64,000 nt of DNA, taken from positions 148,779 through 212,778 of the forward strand of contig JAFRXI010000048.1 in the NCBI GenBank assembly GCA_017437755.1, read 5' to 3'. The position numbers were made by a program, and so were the translations under genes. The DNA comes from Bacteroidales bacterium. GTDB taxonomy: Bacteria; Bacteroidota; Bacteroidia; Bacteroidales; UBA932. Of this stretch, positions 1-9,003 are shown one piece after another. Under the pieces are notes generated by a model that saw only the letters and a list, made by a program, of their open reading frames with translations, was not told the origin of the DNA and made no database searches. Positions within the stretch are counted from its first letter, which is position 1. Each line of letters begins with the position of its first letter.

Positions 1-1029
1 GTACGACAGGGAGACCTTGCTGCGGACCATGTCGTTTCCACCGCTGACGCTGATCTGGTGCGTGGTCCTGGGAGCATAGTCCTTCATCATCAGGGCACGC
101 CAGTCAGTGATGGGATAATGGTCGGGGTCGGTGGCGTTGTTCTTAACCCAGTTCTTCACCTGGTCGGCGGTGTACTGCTGGAAGAAACCGGCTGCGGGAT
201 TGTCGTTGTACAGCAGCTCGTTGTACATTTCCAGATAGCGTGTAAGGCCCACCATGTCGGGTTCGGCGGTGGGGATTTCAAGGCCGAATTCACCGGTGTA
301 GTTGATGGACATGTCGCCGGTGCTGCCGCGTTTGGTAGTGACCAGGATGACACCGGCCGCAGCCTTGGCTCCGTAGATGGAAGCGGCGGCGGCGTCCTTC
401 AGGACCGAGATACTCTCAACATCGGCGGTGTTCACATAGTCAAGGCTGCTGACCTGGACTCCGTCAACGATATAGAGAGGGTCGTTGGTACCCATGGTGG
501 TGATACCGCGGACGCGGATACTGCCGGCGCCGGAACCGGGGGCAGAATTGTCGCGGGTTACCAGAACGCCGGAAAGGGCACCCTGGAGGCCGGAGGAAAG
601 GGCGGTTGTGCGCTTGACCTCGATGTCCTCTCCGCGGACGGCGGCAACGGAACCGGTGAGGTCCTTGCGCTTGACGGTACCGTAACCGATAACCACCACC
701 TCGTCAAGGAGGCGGTTGTCAGGCTCCAGGCCGATGTTGATGACGGCACGGTCGCCGGGAACTATCTCCTGGTCGATGTAACCGATGTAAGAAACCGTCA
801 GGGTGGCTCCCATGGGAACGTCAAGGGCGAATTTTCCGTCAGCGTCAGTAACGGTTCCGTTGGAAGTCCCCTTGATCATGACGGCCGCTCCCGGAAGGGG
901 CTCACCGCTGTCATCCACCACCGTGCCGGACAGCCTGGACTGCGCCTGGGCAAAGACCGGGCACGCCGCAAGGACAAGCATCGCCACGGCAGATGCAAGG
1001 GTTTTCAGAAATAATAAGGCAGATTTCAT
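1..1029 (-). CDS. SusC-like TonB-dependent receptor, N-terminal part (cut by window edge)
   Basis: Outer-membrane TonB-dependent transporter of the SusC/RagA type, which imports oligosaccharides with a SusD lipoprotein partner. The frame is open from ATG at 1029 to the window edge (343 codons, no stop), so about one third of a usual 1000-residue receptor is present. Visible in order: signal peptide ending near VFAQAQS; a carboxypeptidase-regulatory-like domain (about residues 32-110, with the GEPLPGAAVMIKGT and VSYIGY signatures); the DEVVVIGYG segment; and a plug domain with LYIVDGVQVSSLDY, LKDAAAASIYGAKAAAGV and ILVTTKRG. The HTCS regulator lies just upstream on the same strand. A TAAATTTG -7 element (1061-1068) sits about 32 nt before the ATG and overlaps a 16-bp palindrome. 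The SusD partner should lie beyond coordinate 1. Family assignment is certain; substrate is unknown. Confidence 0.95.
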   Translation of the reverse strand, partial: MKSALLFLKTLASAVAMLVLAACPVFAQAQSRLSGTVVDDSGEPLPGAAVMIKGTSNGTVTDADGKFALDVPMGATLTVSYIGYIDQEIVPGDRAVINIGLEPDNRLLDEVVVIGYGTVKRKDLTGSVAAVRGEDIEVKRTTALSSGLQGALSGVLVTRDNSAPGSGAGSIRVRGITTMGTNDPLYIVDGVQVSSLDYVNTADVESISVLKDAAAASIYGAKAAAGVILVTTKRGSTGDMSINYTGEFGLEIPTAEPDMVGLTRYLEMYNELLYNDNPAAGFFQQYTADQVKNWVKNNATDPDHYPITDWRALMMKDYAPRTTHQISVSGGNDMVRSKVSLSY

Positions 1030-1049
1030 AAAAATGTTATTGTTTCAGC

Positions 1050-1065
1050 ATTTGTCCGGACAAAT
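1050..1065. promoter_or_regulatory. 16-bp perfect palindrome over a SusC promoter (candidate operator)
   Basis: ATTTGTCCGGACAAAT reads the same on both strands. It overlaps the end of the -7 element TAAATTTG (minus strand, 1061-1068) and the expected transcription start of the SusC gene that begins at 1029. A second, imperfect copy of the core (ATTGTCCGGAAAT) lies at about 1099-1111, roughly 48 bp further upstream. The palindrome is seen directly; an operator role is inference. Confidence 0.5.
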
Positions 1066-1068
1066 TTA
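1061..1068 (-). promoter_or_regulatory. -7 promoter element for the SusC gene at 1029
   Basis: On the minus strand this reads TAAATTTG, an exact match to the Bacteroidota -7 consensus TAnnTTTG. No good -33 TTTG lies 19-21 nt upstream, which would fit an activator-dependent PUL promoter. Confidence 0.55.
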
Positions 1069-1145
1069 AACATATGGAAATTGAGCCCTCTCCCTCAATT
1101 GTCCGGAAATGGTTCAATTTTGTACACAATGCCCCTGAAGGATTC

Positions 1146-4100
1146 CTATTGGGGATTATCCTGCTTTTTAAAATCCGAGGGAGAAATGTCGAAACGGCGT
1201 TTGAAGCAGACGCTGAAATACTTGGGATTTGCAAAACCGGTGCGGTCGGATATCTCGGAGACGGTAAGGCTGGAGTCCTTAAGCAGCTGCGCAGCCCTCT
1301 TGAGGCGTATATCCAGGATGAATTCCTTGATGGACATCCCGGTTATATCCTTTATCTTCTGATACAGGATAGTCCTTCCCACGGCCATGTCGTAAACGAA
1401 CTCGTCCACGTCATAGTCGGTGTTGTCCATATTCCGCTCGATATGCTGCATGGCCTTGGAAAGAAGAGCCTCGTCCATGGAAGAGATAACCAGCTTTGAG
1501 GGCTCCGCCACGAATTTCTTGGAGTAATATTCCCTCATCTCCGCCTGCATCCTCAGCAGTCCTTCCACCTGGCTGAGCAGATGATCCATATCAAAAGGCT
1601 TCTCAATGAACACATTGGCTCCGCTTTCAAGGGCCTTTACCTTGTTGTTGGCGTCGCCGGAAAGGACTATCACCGGGATATGGCTGCTTCCGAGGCTGTT
1701 TCTGAGCGAACGGCAGACTGCAAAACCGTCGGTCCCGTCCATCATAAGGTCCGTGATGACCACCTGCGGATGCACCTTGTCCACCTTTTCCAGCCCCTCG
1801 GCACCGTCGGAGGCCGTGTAAACGTTGTAATGGACGGAAAGGTGGGCCTCAAGGTAAGCCCGGAGTTCAGGATTGTCGTCGATGACCACCACCGTGGTGG
1901 ACTTGCGGGCATGTTTTACGGAGCCCTCCTTGACTTTCAGTTCCTCGATGAGCGAATCCACCTCGCTGACCACAAAGGAATAGGAGGACGACGTGTCATT
2001 CCCCGCAACCTGTACCTCGGGCAGCCTTAATGTGACGGTGAAAACCACCTGGGCGTTGCCGTACTCAACCTTTACCGCACCTCCCACCTGGTTTACCAGC
2101 TCCTTGACGATGGCCAGGCCCAGACCGCTGCTGCTTTCGAAACTGGGATTGGCTTCCTTGTCGCGGTTGAAGGCCTCGAACATGCGGCTGCGTTTCTCGC
2201 TTGGAATCTCGCTGCCGGTATTGGATATGGTTATGGATATCCATGGTCCCTCCTTCCCTGAAGGCGGTTCTTCCGGGAGCGCCTGCCGGATATTGACCGA
2301 TATGGATCCCGGGACGGTGGTATACTTTACAGCATTGGAAAACAGGTTGGTGAAAATCTTCTCCACCACCTCATGGTCGAAGGCGGCCTTGTAGCTTTCG
2401 AACTGAGAATGGAACAGCATCTCTATGCCCTTGCGGTCAGCATAGGTCTCAAAGAGGGAGAAAATGCTTTCCAGAAAACTCACCACGTCGCCCGGCCGGC
2501 GGTCCAGCGTAAGGCGGTCGCTCTCTATCTCGCGGAACGTAAGCAACTGACCTATCATCCGTTGCATACGGCCCACGCTCTTTTCAATGAGGGAGGCATA
2601 TTTGGTGGCGGGAGTATCGGAAGGGAGGTGCTCCTTCAGTTTCCTCAAGGGGTCCACAATCAGCGAAAGCGGGGTCTTGAGGTCATGGGAGATGTTTGTG
2701 AAGAAGTTTATACGGGCCTTTGTGAGCTCCTGCATGTTCTTTTCCTTGAGTTGCTCCATTTCAAGTTCGTGACGGTATATCTTCCGGTTGGTGAAGAACC
2801 GCCAGATGAAGGCTGCCAGTCCGAGGACGGCCAGAATATAAAGGCCGGTGGCCCACCAGGTAGTAAAGGGCGACGGCCGGATCTCCCAGCTTAGAGACGA
2901 GATGTCCCCGCCCTGCACGCCGTCGTTGTTGGAGGCCTTTACCTCAAACACATATGTCCCTGGCGAAAGGTTGAAATAACTGATGGATTTCTGTCCCGGA
3001 GGAAGGGTTATCCACTCGTCGGAAAGGCCGCGGAGTCGGCAGGAATAACGGTTATTCCAGCTTTGCAGATAGCTGTCGGAAGAAAACGACACATACACGT
3101 TGGACTGCTTGTGACCCAGTTTCATGGGCGATTCCTGTGCAGTGTACCATTCAGTTGGCACATGTTTGTCGTTTATCCTCAGATCGGTAAAGAACACCTT
3201 GGGCAGATGGGTATTCAGACGGAGGTCTCCGGGGCGGAAGAGAATGAAGCCGTCGGTGCCGCCAAAAAGGAGTTCCCCCCTGGATGTGCAGAACGACGAA
3301 CGCGGATAGAATGAACCGCAATGGCTGGGACTGTTGAGCGTGGAAACCAAGATTTCCCCGCCGGTACGATAACACAGACCTCGGTCGGTGCTCATCCAGA
3401 CATTGCCGGTCGCAGGATCCTCCTCCATGGAGAATACCGTCCGCCCGTCCATGGGATGGTTCACATAGCTGCCGTCCGGAGACAGGATATTCACTCCGCC
3501 GCCCTTTGTTCCGAAGAAGATTTCTCCGGATGAGGACACAAGCGCACAGCTCAGGCTATTGACCGCGTAAGGCATGTCATCCATGTAAAGCCTCTTGACC
3601 ACGGCTCCGGTCTCCCCGTCAACCGTATATGCCCCCTGGTGCGTAAGGACCCAAAGCTGGCCCTTGGTATCGTAGAACACCGATTCCACCTGACGGCGAC
3701 GATCGGCATGTATGGTTTCCACCTTTCCAGTGGACAGGCTTGCGTGCATCAGGTCCGCATCGGGATCCGACATCCACAGGCCGCCCCTGCCGTCCGGGAC
3801 AAAATCATATACGCTGAGCGGACTGTCCTTGGGTCCCCTTGACAGAGGGGTATCCTTCCACCGGTCGCGGGAACGGTCAAAAACCTGCACTCCGGAATTG
3901 AAAAAAGACGCCCAAATATTGCCTTCACTGTCAAGGAGCAGCTTTTTAACCATGTTTGAGGCAAGTCCGCTGCCGTCCTGCTGCGTGTAGTATGAGAATT
4001 TGTCCGTGCTCCTGTCCCATACGGTTATGCCGCCGCCCTCGGTACCTATCCATAGCCGGCCGCTGCCGTCTTCGCAGAAACAACTTACGATAGGATGGCC

Positions 4101-5141
4101 CAAACCTCCCGACGATGCCTTCAAATACAGGTCAACGTCGCTGTCGCCCGGCATCGCCAGGGCAAGTTTGCCGCCATAGGTCCCTATCCAAACCCGGCCC
4201 TCGCCGTCGGGGAAAAAGGACCATACCGAATTGTTCGGAAGCGAATAGGGATAGATGGGATTGGCCCTGAGAAGATTGACGCAACCGCTCCGGGGACTGA
4301 CCAGCATGAGGCCGTACTGTGTTGCAACCCAAAGGATTCCGTCTTCGCCAAGATAAAGCTGCTTGGCCGTGGAAGCCCTGTCGTTCTCAATGGGAAGCGT
4401 ATAACGGCTGCTCACCTCACCGTCCTGGGAACACACGTAAAGTCCCTCCGACAAGGTCAGCACGAATACGGTATCACCAGCTTCCAGCACATCCACCACC
4501 GCCCCGCTGCCAAAGTCGTGGAACGCGGAAAAGTCACCGCAGACGTCCTTTCTATAAAGGTCTCCGGAAGATGCTACCCAAACGTGTTCCCCGGAGCAGT
4601 TGAGGCTGAGTTTGCGGGGATCGCGGTCCATATCTTCCGGCAAAGGCCAGATAACGCTCCCCTTGCTGCCCGGGGGATAAACCGGCCTGCCGCTCGGTGT
4701 CGACGGATCTTCCAGCGAGCATACCTTGCCGTCGCAGATGAACCAGACCGAACCGTCAGCCGTGCTTTCAAGGTTTCCGATGTTGCCGGAAGCTATGCAT
4801 TCAAAACGGCCGTGGGCGCAGTCAAAACGCTGAAGCCCCTGGTTCGTGGCAAGATAAAGCCTTCCGTCCTTGTCCGTTGTCAGGAATCCTATGTTCCAGA
4901 AATCGTCCGGCCTCTGGCTGGTTACCAGCTCCGTCATTCGGATGAAACGGTCGCCGTCAAAGGCGTATACGGCGTCGTAACCGCTGAACCAGATGCGGCC
5001 TACGCTGTCTCTGGCGATGCTGTGGATGCCTCCGTAATAGGTGGCGTCCGGCATTGTGTGGAAACGAAGTTCAGGTGCCGCCTTCCCCGAAAAAGGCAGC
5101 AGGAGAAGCATTGCGCCCAGTATCACCAGGTGTCGATTCAT
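1146..5141 (-). CDS. Hybrid two-component system sensor/regulator (HTCS)
   Basis: A 1331-residue one-protein two-component system of the kind that senses oligosaccharides in the periplasm and activates PUL genes. Order: signal peptide (1-21); a large periplasmic part with Reg_prop beta-propeller repeats (about 30-640; repeated WIGT/WMST-type blades); Y_Y_Y domain (about 680-755); one transmembrane helix (about 760-782); HisKA with phospho-acceptor His819 in NISHDLKTPLS; HATPase with N-box Asn937 and G-box SGLGLAIV (about 1005); receiver domain with acidic pair Asp1088-Asp1089, phospho-acceptor Asp1131 and Lys1181; and a C-terminal AraC-type HTH (about 1248-1325). All catalytic residues are present. 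It starts 21 nt after the C69 peptidase stop and may be co-transcribed with it. The adjacent SusC gene (start 1029) is the likely target; the ligand is unknown. Confidence 0.96.
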   Translation of the reverse strand: MNRHLVILGAMLLLLPFSGKAAPELRFHTMPDATYYGGIHSIARDSVGRIWFSGYDAVYAFDGDRFIRMTELVTSQRPDDFWNIGFLTTDKDGRLYLATNQGLQRFDCAHGRFECIASGNIGNLESTADGSVWFICDGKVCSLEDPSTPSGRPVYPPGSKGSVIWPLPEDMDRDPRKLSLNCSGEHVWVASSGDLYRKDVCGDFSAFHDFGSGAVVDVLEAGDTVFVLTLSEGLYVCSQDGEVSSRYTLPIENDRASTAKQLYLGEDGILWVATQYGLMLVSPRSGCVNLLRANPIYPYSLPNNSVWSFFPDGEGRVWIGTYGGKLALAMPGDSDVDLYLKASSGGLGHPIVSCFCEDGSGRLWIGTEGGGITVWDRSTDKFSYYTQQDGSGLASNMVKKLLLDSEGNIWASFFNSGVQVFDRSRDRWKDTPLSRGPKDSPLSVYDFVPDGRGGLWMSDPDADLMHASLSTGKVETIHADRRRQVESVFYDTKGQLWVLTHQGAYTVDGETGAVVKRLYMDDMPYAVNSLSCALVSSSGEIFFGTKGGGVNILSPDGSYVNHPMDGRTVFSMEEDPATGNVWMSTDRGLCYRTGGEILVSTLNSPSHCGSFYPRSSFCTSRGELLFGGTDGFILFRPGDLRLNTHLPKVFFTDLRINDKHVPTEWYTAQESPMKLGHKQSNVYVSFSSDSYLQSWNNRYSCRLRGLSDEWITLPPGQKSISYFNLSPGTYVFEVKASNNDGVQGGDISSLSWEIRPSPFTTWWATGLYILAVLGLAAFIWRFFTNRKIYRHELEMEQLKEKNMQELTKARINFFTNISHDLKTPLSLIVDPLRKLKEHLPSDTPATKYASLIEKSVGRMQRMIGQLLTFREIESDRLTLDRRPGDVVSFLESIFSLFETYADRKGIEMLFHSQFESYKAAFDHEVVEKIFTNLFSNAVKYTTVPGSISVNIRQALPEEPPSGKEGPWISITISNTGSEIPSEKRSRMFEAFNRDKEANPSFESSSGLGLAIVKELVNQVGGAVKVEYGNAQVVFTVTLRLPEVQVAGNDTSSSYSFVVSEVDSLIEELKVKEGSVKHARKSTTVVVIDDNPELRAYLEAHLSVHYNVYTASDGAEGLEKVDKVHPQVVITDLMMDGTDGFAVCRSLRNSLGSSHIPVIVLSGDANNKVKALESGANVFIEKPFDMDHLLSQVEGLLRMQAEMREYYSKKFVAEPSKLVISSMDEALLSKAMQHIERNMDNTDYDVDEFVYDMAVGRTILYQKIKDITGMSIKEFILDIRLKRAAQLLKDSSLTVSEISDRTGFANPKYFSVCFKRRFDISPSDFKKQDNPQ

Positions 5142-5162
5142 TCGGCTTGAGTGTTATATAAA

Positions 5163-6992
5163 CTATTCCTCGTCTTCTTCCGGGGTCTTTGGAACGCGGA
5201 CCATGTCGCCGAATTCGCCAAAGGAAACGTGGCGCTTCCAGGTTTCGGTGTATCCGGGCTGCGTCAGGCCGGAGGGGATTCCTTCGGAATAGTCGCTGTG
5301 CTTGAAGGTCCCGTCCTCGTTCTGGGCCTTCACGTTACCGTCGATATACTTTATAAGCAGTTCAACCTCAAGGGCTTTCCATGCGTTGAACTGTTCCATG
5401 GCGGTATTGGAGCAGTACTCGGTCAGATACGCTGACACGCTCTTGAAGGGGTCGGCCTCAAGCAGGACCGTCTTCTTCTTGCCCTTCATCTTGCGCTGGA
5501 TGCGGTATACGCACTCGTTGTACTTCATAATGGCGGTGCTGTCCACCTTGACGGTGGCGCGGAGCATCTGCTCCCTCTCAAAGGCGTCGGCCCTTTCCCT
5601 TACCGTGGGAGCCATGATGTTGTACATCTTATAGCAGGCGTTGGCAATACGGTTGTTGATCCAGAACGACGAAGTCTCCGAATAATGCAGCAGGTCGCCG
5701 TTACCCTCACGGAAGCACTCGGGAACTTCGTTGATGCAGGTGTAAATAGGTGTGAGATAAGAGGTTGCGGCATCGTCTGTACCAAACCACAGGATTCCTC
5801 CCACCTGGTCGGGGACGTAGTTGCGGGACTGCCCCACGAACCAGAAACCGGTCTGCTGGGTGGCGATCGCCCTCTCGTTTACGTACTTGTCTCCCTCATA
5901 CTCCCAGGTAAGCGGCCTCCAGCGGTAAGGCAGGGCGTTTCCGCCTGCTCCGATATCCTGCGTCATATCCATTGGGGTACCCTCGAAGTGGTCCCTCATT
6001 ACATCGGCCACAGCCTTTACGGTGACCTTTTTCCTGGGATAGATGAACAGCGGGAACGGGTCGTCGAGCTTGTAGCCCGTCACGTAGTCCAGCCAGGTAT
6101 AGGCGTCCAAGGTGCGGGGCTCGCCCTCGTCGTCGATAAAGGTGAACCAGCCGTCGCTCAGGATGTTGTAGGCGCTCCAGGCACGGGCATCGCAGCCGCG
6201 GGCGGCCCCGAAGTCCACCGGGCAATAGGCGTCGCGGAAACTGAAATCGCGGTCGTCCTCGCCCTCGAAATAGCCCTTGCGGCGGGCGAAGGAGATCACG
6301 TCCTTGGCATAGAGGCAGTTTTCAGGGTCGTCCAGGGGGAATTTCCCTATCCTGGCCTGGTTGGCATGGGCGCAGATGGCCCCGTCGGGGACCTTCATGG
6401 CCACCCAGACTATGCCCTTCTGGGTGTTGACCCCGTTGCGGATGTTCATCCCCTTGCCGATCACCTCCATGATCCAGACCTCGTCCTTGTCGGCTATGGA
6501 GAAGGATTCGCCCTCCGAGCAGTAACCGTACCGGTTGGCCAGCGACACCATCACGTCGATGGCTTCGCGGGCCGTCTTTGCCCTCTGGAGAGCGAGGTAT
6601 ATCATGGAACCGTAGTCCATGCGTCCCTTGCGGTCCACCAGTTCCTCCCTTCCGCCGAAGGTGGTCTCCGCAATGATGACCTGGTGCTCATTCATGTTCC
6701 CCACGGTCTTATAGGTATGCGGAACCTGCTCTATATCACCAAGATAGCGCCCGGTATCCCACTCATTCACCTTTACCATGCTGCCTTCCGGCCATGAGGC
6801 CGAGGGCTTGAAATACAGTTCGCCGTAGAGCCAGTGTGAGTCGGCCGCATAGGAAACCAGCACGGAGCCGTCGGCACTGGCACCCTTGGAAATCAGGATG
6901 TTGGTGCAGGAGCGGGCCTCCGGGGCGGCAAAAAGACAGGCGGCCGAGAGTGTGGCACATATTATGGAGTATCGGACAGGACTTTTCATCAT
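5163..6992 (-). CDS. Peptidase family C69 dipeptidase, exported
   Basis: A 609-residue secreted or periplasmic dipeptidase of family C69 (PepD-type, Ntn-hydrolase fold). A signal peptide precedes Cys29 in EARSCTNILISKGAS; in this family the Cys exposed by processing is the N-terminal nucleophile, and it is intact here. Further family signatures are the SYAADSHW stretch, the conserved AETTFGGREE block near residue 110, and the EVWIMEVIGKG segment. The length is typical of the Bacteroidota members. The start has two adjacent Met codons (6992, 6989). A -7 element TATATTTG (7019-7026, minus) lies 26 nt upstream. The C terminus is acidic (TPEEDEE). It precedes the HTCS gene by 21 nt, but a functional link to glycan use is not evident. 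Confidence 0.92.
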   Translation of the reverse strand: MMKSPVRYSIICATLSAACLFAAPEARSCTNILISKGASADGSVLVSYAADSHWLYGELYFKPSASWPEGSMVKVNEWDTGRYLGDIEQVPHTYKTVGNMNEHQVIIAETTFGGREELVDRKGRMDYGSMIYLALQRAKTAREAIDVMVSLANRYGYCSEGESFSIADKDEVWIMEVIGKGMNIRNGVNTQKGIVWVAMKVPDGAICAHANQARIGKFPLDDPENCLYAKDVISFARRKGYFEGEDDRDFSFRDAYCPVDFGAARGCDARAWSAYNILSDGWFTFIDDEGEPRTLDAYTWLDYVTGYKLDDPFPLFIYPRKKVTVKAVADVMRDHFEGTPMDMTQDIGAGGNALPYRWRPLTWEYEGDKYVNERAIATQQTGFWFVGQSRNYVPDQVGGILWFGTDDAATSYLTPIYTCINEVPECFREGNGDLLHYSETSSFWINNRIANACYKMYNIMAPTVRERADAFEREQMLRATVKVDSTAIMKYNECVYRIQRKMKGKKKTVLLEADPFKSVSAYLTEYCSNTAMEQFNAWKALEVELLIKYIDGNVKAQNEDGTFKHSDYSEGIPSGLTQPGYTETWKRHVSFGEFGDMVRVPKTPEEDEE

Positions 6993-7018
6993 TTTTTGAT
7001 TATTTTTGTCACAGAATA

Positions 7019-7026
7019 CAAATATA
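7019..7026 (-). promoter_or_regulatory. -7 promoter element for the C69 peptidase gene
   Basis: The minus strand reads TATATTTG, matching TAnnTTTG, 26 nt before the ATG at 6992. The -33 position is not a good match. Confidence 0.5.
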
Positions 7027-7039
7027 GAAACTTTTTAGG

Positions 7040-7474
7040 ATGAAAAAGATATTTTTGGCGCTCGCGGCCATCGCAGCGGTTTCCGTTTTTTCGGCAACGG
7101 CACAGGAACAGCCATCCTCGCCCGAAGACCAGGAGAAGAAACTCCTCGAATATATCGACAAGGAAGTGGAGCGGCTCTCGAGCATACTGGACCTGGAATA
7201 CTGGCAGGAGTTCTACGTGGACTCAACCCTGAACAACAACCTCCACGCTATGCAGAAGGAACTGATGGAGCTCCAGGCGGCAAAGGTTACAAATGCCGAC
7301 ATGTACTCCGCCGCCCAGGACCGCTGGATGGAAAGCACCTACAACGCCTTCAACAAGTTCCTCACCCCCGAGCAATGGGAGAAATATCTCAAGAACGGAG
7401 CGGCGCGCGAGAAAAAGGCCCGCGACAAACGGGCCCAGAAGGCAGCCAAGGCCTCAGAGAAGCTCAGGAAATAA
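7040..7474 (+). CDS. Small exported helical protein of unknown function
   Basis: A 144-residue protein with a clear signal peptide (MKKIFLALAAIAAVSVFSATAQ). The mature part is charged and predicted helical: a Glu/Lys-rich stretch (PEDQEKKLLEYIDKEVERL), a Trp/Tyr-rich middle (LEYWQEFYVDSTL, DRWMESTYNAFNKF) and a Lys/Arg/Ala-rich tail (REKKARDKRAQKAAKASEK). The STYNAFNKFLTPEQWEKYLK segment resembles the helical repeats of Spy/CpxP-like periplasmic proteins, but I cannot assign it to that family. It stands alone between the divergent C69 peptidase and pheS on the same strand (37 nt gap to the PheS ATG). Confidence 0.8.
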   Translation: MKKIFLALAAIAAVSVFSATAQEQPSSPEDQEKKLLEYIDKEVERLSSILDLEYWQEFYVDSTLNNNLHAMQKELMELQAAKVTNADMYSAAQDRWMESTYNAFNKFLTPEQWEKYLKNGAAREKKARDKRAQKAAKASEKLRK

Positions 7475-7483
7475 ATTTTTTGC

Positions 7484-7491
7484 TAAATTTG
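7484..7491 (+). promoter_or_regulatory. -7 promoter element for pheS
   Basis: TAAATTTG matches the TAnnTTTG consensus and lies 20 nt before the chosen pheS ATG at 7512, giving a short leader. No convincing -33 element is seen. Confidence 0.5.
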
Positions 7492-7511
7492 CGGGTTAAT
7501 TGTTTTTGAAG

Positions 7512-8546
7512 ATGAAAGAGGCTATAGACAGGCTGCTTGAAGAGCTTTCAGGGCTCAGCTGCAAGACGCAGAAAGAGGTAGAAGAGGCAAGGGTCCGCTT
7601 CCTGGGAAAGAAAGGCGAGATTACCCGTCTTTTCGATGAGTTCCGATCCTTTGACAAGGACATGAAGAGGGAATTCGGATCAAAGATAAACGCCCTCAAG
7701 AATGCGGCAGTGGCAAAGATAGAGGAACTCCGCTCCCAGGCAGGCTCCGACGACGAGGCCGGCGCCTCCACGCAGGACCTTTCAATGCCGGGCGACCAGT
7801 TCGAGTTGGGCTCCCGCCATCCAGTTTCCATAGTCAGGCAGCAGATCGTGGACATCTTCCGCAAGGTTGGCTACGAGGTGGCCGAAGGACCGGAAATCGA
7901 GGATGACTACCATGTGTTCGAGGCCCTGAACTTCCCGCCCAACCATCCCGCCAGGGACATGCAGGACACATTCTTCGTGTCGGCCGGGCACCTCAACCCG
8001 CTGCTGCTCAGGACACATACCTCGTCGGTACAGGTCAGGACCATGGAAAAGATGGGGCTCCCCATCAGGGTCATCTGCCCCGGCAGGGTATTCCGCAACG
8101 AGGCCATTTCGGCCCGCGCGCACTGCATATTCCACCAGGTGGAAGGCCTCTACATCGACAAGGGCGTGACCTTCGCCGACCTAAAGCAGGCAATCCTAAT
8201 GTTCGCCAGGGAAATGTTCGGCCCGGAAACCTCCATCCGGATGAGGCCGTCGTACTTCCCCTTCACCGAACCCTCCTCGGAGGTTGACGTAAGCTGCAAC
8301 ATCTGTCACGGAAAGGGCTGCAATATCTGCAAGGGCACCGGCTGGCTGGAAATCCTCGGCTGCGGCATGGTGGATCCCAACGTCCTCAAGGCCAGCGGGA
8401 TAGACCCGAACGTCTACAGCGGGTTCGCCTTTGGAATGGGTGTTGAGAGGATCGCCATGCTCAAGTGGCAGGTAAACGACCTCCGCCACTACTTCGAGAA
8501 CGACATCCGCTTCCTCCGCGAATTCTCCACCGCCGTGGAGGTTTAA
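7512..8546 (+). CDS. pheS: Phenylalanyl-tRNA synthetase alpha subunit
   Basis: Catalytic alpha subunit of the (alpha-beta)2 PheRS that charges tRNA-Phe in the cytoplasm; 344 residues, the normal bacterial length. An N-terminal coiled-coil (about 1-90, LLEELSG to KIEELRSQ) is followed by the class II aminoacyl-tRNA synthetase core. Motif 2 is GRVFRNEAISARAHCIFHQ, and motif 3 is GFAFGMGVERIAMLKWQVND. A CNICHGKGCNICKGTGW insertion with four Cys is typical of Bacteroidota PheS and may bind zinc. I chose ATG 7512 because it follows the -7 element by about 20 nt; an upstream TTG at 7500 is in frame. pheT is not adjacent, as is usual in this phylum. Confidence 0.97.
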   Translation: MKEAIDRLLEELSGLSCKTQKEVEEARVRFLGKKGEITRLFDEFRSFDKDMKREFGSKINALKNAAVAKIEELRSQAGSDDEAGASTQDLSMPGDQFELGSRHPVSIVRQQIVDIFRKVGYEVAEGPEIEDDYHVFEALNFPPNHPARDMQDTFFVSAGHLNPLLLRTHTSSVQVRTMEKMGLPIRVICPGRVFRNEAISARAHCIFHQVEGLYIDKGVTFADLKQAILMFAREMFGPETSIRMRPSYFPFTEPSSEVDVSCNICHGKGCNICKGTGWLEILGCGMVDPNVLKASGIDPNVYSGFAFGMGVERIAMLKWQVNDLRHYFENDIRFLREFSTAVEV

Positions 8547-8637
8547 TCCCAGCTCCGGAATATACCCCCTCCGGCGGCTGGACGCTCCGGGGAGCCCGAT
8601 CCTGACGGCTCTCCTCGCGCCCTGCCCCCCTTGTTTC

Positions 8638-8764
8638 GTACACCAGAAGCCGTTTCATGTACAACTGCGCCGCCAGCCATTGATTTGTACACCTGAGGAC
8701 CCTCTCATGTACAAACGCCCCTTCAGGCGCCCTCCCGTACACCTAAAGGCCATTTCCTGTACAA
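8638..8764. repeat. 50-bp tandem repeat, three copies, with GTACACC and TGTACAA blocks
   Basis: Each copy has GTACACC, then 13-14 nt, then TGTACAA. GTACACC occurs at 8638, 8687 and 8737; TGTACAA at 8658, 8708 and 8758, giving a regular 49-50 bp period (about five helical turns). The two blocks are near reverse complements through the TGTAC core, so each unit can also form an imperfect inverted repeat. The sequence between blocks is diverged (consensus about tgAaGgCCtTTTC). Confidence 0.8.
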
Positions 8765-8844
8765 ACCTTATCTTTCTTCCGGCTTTTTCGAGCAGAGGGA
8801 CAGAGATACTCGATGATATGGAGAGGCCTGTGCACGGGCGGGCT

Positions 8845-8926
8845 CGATTTGCCTGCTTTTCAGTCCCGTCCGTGGTAACGCTGACACGGACAGGCCCGAT
8901 TTGCCGCGTTTCCAGGCCCGACCGTG
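8845..8926. repeat. 52-bp diverged direct repeat, two copies
   Basis: The 30-nt core beginning CGATTTGCC and ending CCGTG occurs at 8845-8874 and 8897-8926 with 24 of 30 positions identical. It is unrelated to the flanking repeat families. Confidence 0.6.
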
Positions 8927-9003
8927 CGGTTCAACGCCTCCAGACAGCGGCGAAGGCGAACGCGGACGCGGAGGCGAAGGCGGAGGGAGCCTCCGCAGGC
9001 CGA

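Noticed and set aside
5685-6797. A 370-codon plus-strand frame opposite the C69 peptidase
   Set aside because: It is antisense to a gene with an intact family signature, and its Val/His/Gly-rich translation is the usual shadow of a GC-rich coding strand.
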